From Sphingobacterium tenebrionis (GTDB lineage: Bacteria; Bacteroidota; Bacteroidia; Sphingobacteriales; Sphingobacteriaceae), in assembly GCF_037126265.1 (NCBI RefSeq), contig NZ_JAYLLN010000008.1:1-64000 (forward strand): DNA of 64,000 nucleotides. Reading direction: 5' to 3'. Of the stretch, positions 8,825 through 15,472 are shown one piece after another. A program made the position numbers and the translations under genes. The notes beneath the pieces were generated by a model. It was not told the DNA's origin and did not search any database. It was given only the letters and a program-made list of their open reading frames with translations. Position 1 is the stretch's first letter, and every line of letters begins with the position of its first letter.

Positions 8825-9685
8825 ATGATAATAATTGCAGATGGAGGGTCTACAAAAACAAACTGGTGTTTGTTAGATGATACTAATAAAAAGATCTATT
8901 TCAACACCGAAGGTTACAACCCATATTTTGTAGATAGCGATTACATTGTTGCATCCCTAAAGAAAGGTTTACCACAGGATATTCCATACGATAAGATCAC
9001 CGAGGTCAATTATTATGGTGCGGGGGTACATAACGAGGAGAAAGCGAAGATTGTGGAAGAAGCCATTCAAGCGGTGTTTCCAAATGCAAAGGTTGAAGTA
9101 GGACATGATTTATTGGCAGCTGCTCGTGCGCTGTTGGGTACAGAGGCCGGATTTGCGGCCATCTTAGGAACCGGTACCAATACTTGTATTTACGACGGTA
9201 AAGATATCACCCATAACATTGATTCTGCAGCTTATATTTTAGGAGATGAAGGTAGTGGTAGCTACATCGGAAAAAAACTATTGACAGATTTTATCCGTGG
9301 TCTTATGCCTAAGGATGTTTCTGATGTGTTCTATGAAACTTATAAACTGACTCCAGATGAGATTATGGACAATGTTTATACGAAACCTTTAGCAAACCGT
9401 TTCTGCGCAAGCTTCAGTAAATTTGTTTATGATAATAATGTAAATATTCAATATACACGTAAGATTGTTGATGATGCGTTTGAAGCTTTCTTTAACAATT
9501 TGGTGAGTAAATATCCAGATTACCAATCGTATACATTTAATTGTATTGGTTCGGTTGGGTATAATTTCAGAAATGTTCTGGAAGAAAAAGCAGATCAATA
9601 TGGGATGAAAGTGGGTAAGATCCTACGCTCGCCTATTGATGATTTGGTACAATTCCATATCAATAGATCTAAAAGCATCGCTTAA
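8825..9685 (+). CDS. BadF/BadG-family sugar kinase (GlcNAc/MurNAc kinase-like), copy 1
   Basis: ASKHA-fold kinase of the BadF/BadG/BcrA/BcrD group, whose sugar members phosphorylate N-acetylglucosamine or N-acetylmuramic acid. The 286 residues carry phosphate-1 motif ADGGSTKTNW (5-14), phosphate-2 motif LGTGTNT (114-120) and the GDEGSGS loop (140-146). It follows the FucP-type transporter on the same strand, which fits uptake and phosphorylation of an amino sugar, perhaps in cell-wall recycling. A second kinase of identical length and motif positions lies about 5 kb away. Repeat cluster R2 starts 27 bp behind the stop, and no other terminator is seen. The substrate is not determined by sequence. 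Confidence 0.85.
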   Translation: MIIIADGGSTKTNWCLLDDTNKKIYFNTEGYNPYFVDSDYIVASLKKGLPQDIPYDKITEVNYYGAGVHNEEKAKIVEEAIQAVFPNAKVEVGHDLLAAARALLGTEAGFAAILGTGTNTCIYDGKDITHNIDSAAYILGDEGSGSYIGKKLLTDFIRGLMPKDVSDVFYETYKLTPDEIMDNVYTKPLANRFCASFSKFVYDNNVNIQYTRKIVDDAFEAFFNNLVSKYPDYQSYTFNCIGSVGYNFRNVLEEKADQYGMKVGKILRSPIDDLVQFHINRSKSIA

Positions 9686-9712
9686 TAAGCAGCATAGTTT
9701 AGTCTTTATATA

Positions 9713-9910
9713 CGTCATTGCGAGGAAAACGTCATTGCGAGGAAAACGTCATTGCGAGGAAAACGTCATTGCGAGGAAAACGTCATTGCGAGGGACGAAG
9801 CAATCTTTACACTAATCGAAAGATTGCTTCGTCCCTCGCAATGACGTTTTTAGATTGCTTCGTGCCACGCAATGACGTTTTTAGATTGCTTCGTGCCACG
9901 CAATGACGTT
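9713..9910. repeat. Palindromic repeat cluster R2 (outer module only)
   Basis: Four tandem 17-bp units CGTCATTGCGAGGAAAA lead into a full outer palindrome, CATTGCGAGGGACGAAGCAATCTTT with its inverse. Two further closing halves follow, of the form AGATTGCTTCGTGCCACGCAATGACGTT. The inner GTCATCCTGAG module is absent, which shows that the two modules are separable. The right edge is 4 bp from the stop of the convergent UPF0173 gene. Confidence 0.9.
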
Positions 9911-9913
9911 TAT

Positions 9914-10597
9914 TTACAACTCATAACTCTTGCCAATCTCTGGCAAAGTCAAATCCACATCAGCTTCACTGAATAACTTCTCAACTGCAATTTCATCAAT
10001 TTCTATTGGTGGGAAAGAATTGAAATGCGTTCCTACCACATGTTTACACTTAATAAACTGTGCAGCGATCACTGCATCTTCCGCATCCATGGTATAATGT
10101 CCGCCAATTGGTAAAAAGGCATAATCCACCTGATACCTCTCCAATAACTTCATCTCCATTGTCAAAGCTGTATCACCAGATACATATATAGTCTTCCCTT
10201 TGACAATAAACACAAATCCTACAGGAAATCCACCATAACTTCCGTCAGGCGTACTGTTAGAATGCGCCGCAAAAACCATCTTCACCTTTCCAAATGGCAA
10301 ATTAAGAGTTCCGCCCAGATTAAAGTCAATCACTTTATCTGCATGCACACCTTGGTTCTTTACCCAATTAGCCGTCTCCACAATTGCCGCAACGGTCGCA
10401 TTCTTCTTCTTCTGAACGGTCACCATATCCGCCACATGATCCTCATGTCCATGCGTTAGGAAAATATAATCTGGAGCCAAATCTTCTGCCTTCACCTCTT
10501 TAGCAATGGGGTTATAGGTTATGAAAGGATCCAAAAGGACTTTCGTCCCATCGAAATCAAATTCAAAACAGGCATGTCCGTAATAGGTATATTTCAT
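9914..10597 (-). CDS. UPF0173 metal-dependent hydrolase (metallo-beta-lactamase fold)
   Basis: Cytoplasmic protein of the YtkL/UPF0173 family, 227 residues as usual. The metal-binding HxHxDH motif is HGHEDH at 49-54. Further ligands are inferred in SGDTAL and in GTHFNSFPP near the C terminus. The native substrate of this family is not established. It starts 19 bp after ybaB on the same strand, so the two probably form an operon. The stop lies 4 bp from repeat cluster R2. Confidence 0.88.
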   Translation of the reverse strand: MKYTYYGHACFEFDFDGTKVLLDPFITYNPIAKEVKAEDLAPDYIFLTHGHEDHVADMVTVQKKKNATVAAIVETANWVKNQGVHADKVIDFNLGGTLNLPFGKVKMVFAAHSNSTPDGSYGGFPVGFVFIVKGKTIYVSGDTALTMEMKLLERYQVDYAFLPIGGHYTMDAEDAVIAAQFIKCKHVVGTHFNSFPPIEIDEIAVEKLFSEADVDLTLPEIGKSYEL

Positions 10598-10616
10598 TTT
10601 AAATCCTTTTGAATAA

Positions 10617-10934
10617 TTATTTATTTCCGAACAAGTTCCCTAATCCGCCCAATCCTCCTAAAAGATCTTGGGAAGCTGCCTGCATTTCCGACTGACTGAT
10701 GTTCTCAGCTTGGGTTAAGGCCTTATTGATCGCTACGATCAACAATTCTTCCAATTCTTCCTGATCTGCCTCTGCCAAAAACTCCGGATCGATCTTCACT
10801 TCCTTGATCTCCTTATTTGCCGTTGCAATGACACGTATTTTACCACCCTCAGCATCTCCAGATACGGAAATATGGTCTAATCTCTCTTTAATCTCCTTTG
10901 CACGTTGTTGCGCTTCAAATAACTTATCGAACAT
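10617..10934 (-). CDS. ybaB: YbaB/EbfC nucleoid-associated protein
   Basis: Small dimeric DNA-binding protein of 105 residues. It has the family core: a long N-terminal helix (FEAQQRAKEIKERL), a beta segment containing GKIRVIATANKEIKEVKID, and a C-terminal helix with a glycine-rich tail (GGLGGLGNLFG). The family is often encoded beside dnaX and recR; neither is here. A candidate promoter lies upstream on the minus strand (TTG, about 21 bp, TATTTTG). It probably leads a two-gene transcript with the UPF0173 gene. Confidence 0.92.
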   Translation of the reverse strand: MFDKLFEAQQRAKEIKERLDHISVSGDAEGGKIRVIATANKEIKEVKIDPEFLAEADQEELEELLIVAINKALTQAENISQSEMQAASQDLLGGLGGLGNLFGNK

Positions 10935-11017
10935 ATGATTTTATCTTTTAAAACATCCAAAATACGAATAATTTAGGATTCTTGACAATCTTTATAGGTT
11001 CTTTTGCCGAGCTTGCT

Positions 11018-11025
11018 TACCTTTG
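11018..11025 (+). promoter_or_regulatory. -7 element upstream of the binding-protein-like gene
   Basis: TACCTTTG matches TAnnTTTG exactly and sits 23 bp before the ATG at 11049. It favours that start over an upstream TTG, which would lie before the promoter. No well-spaced -33 TTG is evident. Confidence 0.5.
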
Positions 11026-11048
11026 CAGCAACAATATTTTTTCCAAGA

Positions 11049-11540
11049 ATGGATCATTTAAAACATTATACCGCATTAGCGGACAACTTAGCATCTACCA
11101 ACCCACAAGCACACGAAACCCTCGAAGAGGAGATCAATATCCTTATCCATAAGCTAAAATTCATCCCTATGGAAAGCAGACCAGTAGTGCTTATTCAGAA
11201 CTTATCCACTTCGCAGATCGAACCGGATTACCTGGAAGAGATCTTGGCTGTTGCCGGTGGAAGGAAAGCAGGTTTGGAAAATGATCTTGCTGAAATTGAT
11301 ATTTTGATTTTCATTCAGGAAAGCCCTGATTTCTTGAGTAAGTTGCCTACCTTGTTGAGCGCCCAATACCAAGGAAGCAAGGCTGTTGAAAATAATCAGG
11401 TATACATTATCCAAAAGCCAGCTTTTGGTTCCCAACGATCAGATTATTTGCAGGATATAGAGATCCTTGCCGAGATCGTGCAATCCAAATATTTCATCTA
11501 TGGGCATGAAGGTAACCACTGGATGAAATTCGGGCTATAA
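11049..11540 (+). CDS. Cytoplasmic protein resembling half of a TroA/BtuF-type binding protein
   Basis: The 163-residue product has no signal peptide and no membrane helix. Its pattern resembles one lobe of a helical-backbone metal or siderophore-binding protein: RPVVLIQN, then YLEEILAVAGGRKAG, IDILIFIQESP and KAVENNQVYIIQK. In class III binding proteins the equivalents are the second-lobe strands and the A-V-x-N-x-x-V-Y segment. The first lobe and export signal are missing, so a transport role is doubtful. The ATG is preferred because the -7 box lies between it and the alternative upstream TTG. A bidirectional terminator follows. I cannot assign a function; the family resemblance is by eye. 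Confidence 0.6.
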   Translation: MDHLKHYTALADNLASTNPQAHETLEEEINILIHKLKFIPMESRPVVLIQNLSTSQIEPDYLEEILAVAGGRKAGLENDLAEIDILIFIQESPDFLSKLPTLLSAQYQGSKAVENNQVYIIQKPAFGSQRSDYLQDIEILAEIVQSKYFIYGHEGNHWMKFGL

Positions 11541-11567
11541 ACAAAGGACTTAACATCTTAAATAACC

Positions 11568-11606
11568 AAAAGAGGTCGGTTGCTTGATGGCGACCGACCT
11601 CTTTTT
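11568..11606. terminator. Bidirectional terminator between convergent genes
   Basis: AAGAGGTCGGT pairs with ACCGACCTCTT across a 12-base loop, with a T-run on the + strand and AAAA before it for the other strand. It serves the gene on its left and probably the minus-strand gene on its right. Confidence 0.85.
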
Positions 11607-11632
11607 ATTGGATCAACTTATTTCCTTCGTTG

Positions 11633-12964
11633 TTAAACGAACTTCTTTCTTAGGATGGAATATAATTTTTCTACGGTTTGCGGTTTGGTTGCCCAATTAT
11701 TTTTAAGCGCATAATTGGTCTGCAAAAAGGCATCTGCCTCCGCAAAATTATCAAACCTGTTCAGTAGCTCGATCGCCTCGGAATAAGCTAAACTATAACC
11801 GTTGAAAAGATCTTTGATGAACATGAGCTTATCGTTCAAGCTGACCGCTGTTTTAAGATCCACTACCGTTTCTGAACCTCGGCTAGCAGACGTATTGAAC
11901 TGCTGCACATTTGTCAATCCAGCACGTTTCTGTTGTTGGATGAGTTCGTTCAATGTCAATGGCCTACTTGGTTTCGCCTCTGCTTGTTTGGCAAGATCAT
12001 TTAACGTCACCTCTTTTTCCGCCGGTTCCTCAATCCTTACCTCTTTTTCCTCAATGCGAACCTGGTTTACCACCGGTTCAGAGGAGATTGATGCAGATCT
12101 TTCAGGAGTTGTTTCTTCTTTTGGCTCTACTTTGGATTCTTCCTTAGCTTCTACTTTGGAGTCTTCCTTAGCTTCTTCTTCATAAGCTGGTCTTACCGAA
12201 GTGTAATTGGAGCTTGAAGTATGTACTGGAGATTGTAGAGAATCCGTTATGGAAGTACTTGCCTCCGCTAATTCTTCTTTATCAGCGTCGGTTTCCCCTT
12301 CCTGCTTATTATCTTCTTCAGGGTTTTCTAAATCTTGCTCAGAATCCTTTGCCTCCTCCTCAGATTTCACCGTTGTTTGTTCTTTTTCTTCTTCCTCTTG
12401 ATATTCCTCTACTACCGCATCATTTTCTTTGTTGCTCTTCGCTCCAAAGGTACTGGAGAATGGAATCTCTTCGTCGTATTCCTCTATCACAGGAGCATCA
12501 TTATTCGATACCTCTTCTTTTTCAGTTTTTACTGCATCTGGGTTTTCTGTTGCTGTTTCTGCTTCAATATTTCCATCAGCCTCCACTTCCTGAATCTCAT
12601 TTACGACCGGTTGATCATCCGCTTCATGTTCATCCACCTGAACCGCCGGTGTAAAAACAGTATCTTCCTCTTTTGCAGATTCAACATTCGAAGAATCCTC
12701 TTTTGTAGACTGGTCTTTCGTAGACTCCCCTTGCACAGGTTCATTTGAAACCGGTGAAGCAGCCAATAATCGAGGTTCCTTTTCTACTTGTAGGTTGGCC
12801 AATACATCTAGGTGTGCTGCCAAATATTTTGCCTGAGCGGCCAATAAAAGGATCTCTGTCCGATGTCCTGAAATCTGATTCCCATCCAATGAAGCGTACT
12901 GCTCATTGATCTCCACCAATAAGTCGCCGATTTTACCTAAAATATCTTGTTCTTTATAAGCCAT
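11633..12964 (-). CDS. Acidic low-complexity protein of unknown function
   Basis: A 443-residue cytoplasmic protein that I do not recognise. A short helical N-terminal domain (1-70, EQDILGKIGDLLVEINEQY..) and a helical C-terminal domain (about 350-443, LNDKLMFIKDLFNGYSLAY.., ending LYSILRKKFV) are joined by about 270 residues dominated by E, D, K, S and T, including repeated KEESKVE-type units. The C-terminal part may be a protein-binding module held on a disordered linker. I start it at the ATG giving MAYKEQDIL; the frame extends 19 codons upstream, but the homologous-looking helix begins here. The acidic part yields long antisense frames, which are not genes. It is divergent from tdk. Confidence 0.75.
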   Translation of the reverse strand: MAYKEQDILGKIGDLLVEINEQYASLDGNQISGHRTEILLLAAQAKYLAAHLDVLANLQVEKEPRLLAASPVSNEPVQGESTKDQSTKEDSSNVESAKEEDTVFTPAVQVDEHEADDQPVVNEIQEVEADGNIEAETATENPDAVKTEKEEVSNNDAPVIEEYDEEIPFSSTFGAKSNKENDAVVEEYQEEEEKEQTTVKSEEEAKDSEQDLENPEEDNKQEGETDADKEELAEASTSITDSLQSPVHTSSSNYTSVRPAYEEEAKEDSKVEAKEESKVEPKEETTPERSASISSEPVVNQVRIEEKEVRIEEPAEKEVTLNDLAKQAEAKPSRPLTLNELIQQQKRAGLTNVQQFNTSASRGSETVVDLKTAVSLNDKLMFIKDLFNGYSLAYSEAIELLNRFDNFAEADAFLQTNYALKNNWATKPQTVEKLYSILRKKFV

Positions 12965-13115
12965 AATGCTGTTTTGATCCTTTATTATTCTATCTTGTTC
13001 TTCTATATGAACAAAAAACAAACCAACTGAGTTTGACTAAGTTTGATTTTTTATTCGATGATGCTCAATCAAAAATAGGATTTTATTCTGATATTCGTAA
13101 GCAAAACGAAGTCCT

Positions 13116-13709
13116 ATGATGTTATTTTCTGAACATAATTTCCACCGTAGAAGAGATTGTATTGGCAGTATCGAAGTGATCTGTGGATCGATGTTTTCTG
13201 GAAAAACGGAGGAGTTGATTCGGAGGCTTAAAAGGGCTCAATTTGCCAAATTACCGGTGGAGATTTTCAAACCGGAAATCGATATTAGATATGGCGCTAA
13301 TGAAGTGGTTTCGCACGATAGCAATGCGATTCCTTCTACGCCGGTTTCCCATTCTTCAGCGATATTGTTGTTGAGTAATGAAACGAAAGTGGTGGGGATT
13401 GATGAGGCTCAATTCTTTGATGAGGAATTACCGAATGTCTGTGAGGAATTGGCGAATCGTGGAATCAGGGTTATTGTAGCGGGTTTGGATATGGATTATT
13501 TGGGACAACCCTTTGGCCCGATACCAAATTTGATGGCGATAGCAGAGGATGTGACAAAGGTGCATGCGGTATGTGTGCAATGTGGCGCGCCAGCGAATTA
13601 TTCTTATCGGACGCAATTGGATGATGCTAGGGTTTTGCTTGGCGAGAAGGATAAATATGAGCCGAGGTGCAGGGGCTGTTATTTTGGACTGGAAGATGAG
13701 GATTGTTAG
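13116..13709 (+). CDS. tdk: Thymidine kinase (TK1 type)
   Basis: Phosphorylates thymidine with ATP in the pyrimidine salvage pathway. The 197 residues carry the P-loop GSMFSGKT (24-31), the catalytic glutamate in DEAQFFDE (E97), and the four zinc cysteines C153, C156 (CVQC) and C185, C188 (CRGC). Length and order are normal for the tetrameric TK1 class. The coding strand is strikingly G-rich and C-poor, most of all toward the 3' end (23 G to 7 C in the line at 13621), where repeat cluster R3 begins 28 bp past the stop. Two adjacent ATG codons could start translation. Confidence 0.96.
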   Translation: MMLFSEHNFHRRRDCIGSIEVICGSMFSGKTEELIRRLKRAQFAKLPVEIFKPEIDIRYGANEVVSHDSNAIPSTPVSHSSAILLLSNETKVVGIDEAQFFDEELPNVCEELANRGIRVIVAGLDMDYLGQPFGPIPNLMAIAEDVTKVHAVCVQCGAPANYSYRTQLDDARVLLGEKDKYEPRCRGCYFGLEDEDC

Positions 13710-13737
13710 GTTGGATAGGCCAAGGCGAGGTATTATT

Positions 13738-13951
13738 CGTCATTGCGAGGTATTATACGTCATTGCGAGGAGGTACGACGAAGCAATCTTTGTATTCATG
13801 TCATCCTGAGCAACGTCGAAGGATCTGTACGGGTACCAAATGTAGATCCTTCGACTTCGCTCAGGATGACATGGGTTGAAAGATTGCTTCGTTCCTCGCA
13901 ATGACGGTAGAGTTCCTCGCAATGACGGTATCTTTCCTCGCAATGACGGTA
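13738..13951. repeat. Nested palindromic repeat cluster R3
   Basis: A lone opening CGTCATTGCGAGG precedes a full unit with outer module, inner GTCATCCTGAGCAACGTCGAAGG and its inverse, then the closing outer module. Two extra closing halves follow (TTCCTCGCAATGACGGTA and similar). It fills the space between the convergent genes tdk and glutathione peroxidase and ends 3-4 bp from the latter's stop. No other terminator is present. Confidence 0.92.
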
Positions 13952-13954
13952 GAG

Positions 13955-14467
13955 TTACTTCAACTCCTTCACAATACTTTCATCCAAAGGCGTTACCTTC
14001 GATCTATATCTATGCGCTAATTTCCCATCCTTACCAATCAAAAACTTCTCAAAATTCCAATTGATTGCTCCGGTAAAATCAGGGTTCTTTGCAGTCGTCA
14101 GATACTTGAACAACGGGATCATCTTCTCCCCCGTCACATCCACCTTTTCCGACAACAAAAATTTCACGCCATAATTCTCCTCACAAAAGGCTGCAATTTC
14201 TTCATTACTATCAAATTCCTGGCCTTTAAAATTATCCGAAGGAAAACCAATTACGACCAAATCCTTTCCGTACTTATCAGATAACTCCTGCAGTTCCTTA
14301 TACTGCTTGGTAAAACCACATTTTGAAGCCGTATTAACGATCAAAATCTGCTTGCCCTTGAACTCAGACAAGGAAACTTTCTTCCCATCCAAGGTCTTAA
14401 AGCTATAATCATAAACCGTCGGCTGATTGAACAGCATGGTAAAAACCATTAATATCGAATAAATCAT
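13955..14467 (-). CDS. Glutathione peroxidase-like thiol peroxidase
   Basis: Reduces hydroperoxides, probably with thioredoxin as the electron donor. The 170 residues carry the peroxidatic cysteine C50 in NTASKCGFT, the conserved Q83 in FKGQEF and W137-N138 in INWNFEKFL. C95 in EEIAAFCEENYG lies where yeast Gpx3 has its resolving cysteine, so an atypical two-cysteine mechanism is likely. The usual FPCNQF is FPSDNF here. The first 14 residues are hydrophobic and may be a signal peptide or anchor; no lipobox cysteine is seen. It lies 11 bp behind kinase copy 2 on the same strand and ends at repeat cluster R3. Confidence 0.93.
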   Translation of the reverse strand: MIYSILMVFTMLFNQPTVYDYSFKTLDGKKVSLSEFKGKQILIVNTASKCGFTKQYKELQELSDKYGKDLVVIGFPSDNFKGQEFDSNEEIAAFCEENYGVKFLLSEKVDVTGEKMIPLFKYLTTAKNPDFTGAINWNFEKFLIGKDGKLAHRYRSKVTPLDESIVKELK

Positions 14468-14478
14468 CTTTTTAAATT

Positions 14479-15339
14479 TTATATTTCAACATTCAGCTCC
14501 CTATTCACCACAAAATGAAAAAGCTGCTCTATAGGATTCTTCAAAATCGTGCCAATCTTAACCCCATGTAGATTACACACCTCCCGCAAATGGATATCAA
14601 AATTATAGGCTATCTGACCCACAAAATGACATTCATATTCCCAGAAATTAGGATAAGTCATGATATTTGTCCGCACAAATTCATCAAAACCATTCCTCAA
14701 CAGGTTATCAATAAATGGATGCGAACGGTTATCCCCCATGAATTTCGCAAAACTTGCCAAATAGGCATTCGGACGATCCCTTTGGTAGACATTCTTGATA
14801 ATGATATCCTTGGTAATCGGATGCACTTCCTGGAAAATACGCATCAGATCCCTAGGCATGGATTCGTAGAGGTAAGCAGTTATCAATTGTTTACCGAACC
14901 AGGCACCCGAACCTTCATCCCCCAACACATAACCGATCCCGTGGATGCTTGTGGACAAACCTTCACCATCAAAATAGCTGATGTCCGACCCTGTCCCTAA
15001 ATTCGAGATCAGGCCTTTGCCCGAACCAAAAGTAGCATAGGCAGAGCCGAGCAGATCGCTTTCTACTGCAACATAGGAACTGGGAAAAATCTCCGACAAG
15101 GCATTGGATACCAACTCCCTACGATCAGGAGTAGAGCATCCCGCACCAAAGAAATATACTTCATTGATCTCATTGATATAGGGAATGATCTCGGGAACAC
15201 CGGAAAGGGTATTAGCGATTTCCTTTTCACTCACAAAAAATGGATTAAGGCCTTTGGTACTAAAACTTAAGGGTTTACTATCTGGAAGATGGAGCATCCA
15301 ATCGGATCTTGATGAACCACTATCTGCAACTAAAATCAT
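14479..15339 (-). CDS. BadF/BadG-family sugar kinase, copy 2
   Basis: Paralogue of the kinase 5 kb to the left. It has 286 residues, with phosphate-1 motif ADSGSSRSDW (5-14), LGTGSDI (114-120) and GDEGSGA (140-146) at exactly the same positions. The phosphate-1 loop is altered (DSGSSRSD against DGGSTKTN), so substrate or activity may differ. BadF-type relatives in Bacteroidota act on N-acetyl amino sugars; the substrate here is not known. It is followed closely by the glutathione peroxidase gene, with which it may be cotranscribed. A TATATTTG -7 element lies 23-30 bp before its ATG. Confidence 0.83.
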   Translation of the reverse strand: MILVADSGSSRSDWMLHLPDSKPLSFSTKGLNPFFVSEKEIANTLSGVPEIIPYINEINEVYFFGAGCSTPDRRELVSNALSEIFPSSYVAVESDLLGSAYATFGSGKGLISNLGTGSDISYFDGEGLSTSIHGIGYVLGDEGSGAWFGKQLITAYLYESMPRDLMRIFQEVHPITKDIIIKNVYQRDRPNAYLASFAKFMGDNRSHPFIDNLLRNGFDEFVRTNIMTYPNFWEYECHFVGQIAYNFDIHLREVCNLHGVKIGTILKNPIEQLFHFVVNRELNVEI

Positions 15340-15361
15340 ATTATTTAATTCTCATCAAACC

Positions 15362-15369
15362 CAAATATA
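15362..15369 (-). promoter_or_regulatory. -7 element of kinase copy 2
   Basis: TATATTTG on the minus strand matches TAnnTTTG exactly. No -33 TTG is found at the expected distance. On the + strand, TATCTTTA near 15440 may serve the divergent peptidase gene. Confidence 0.45.
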
Positions 15370-15472
15370 CGAAATGTAATATTATCGTGAAAGTGCATTT
15401 TATACGGATAAAAAAAGAGGCATTTCATATTCCTTTTCTATCTTTATGATGATTATTTAACCCTTTCTAATT

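Noticed and set aside
9713..9790. CRISPR-like array of short direct repeats
   Set aside because: The 17-bp units are directly adjacent with no unique spacers, and no cas genes are present; they are half-elements of the dispersed repeat.
12207..12748. Several + strand frames opposite the acidic protein
   Set aside because: The E/D/S-rich sense codons give S/F/L-rich antisense frames; no start signals or family patterns.
13116..13709. Horizontal transfer of tdk because of odd base use
   Set aside because: The same G-rich pattern appears in every type of gene end next to repeat clusters, including housekeeping genes, so position explains it better than origin.
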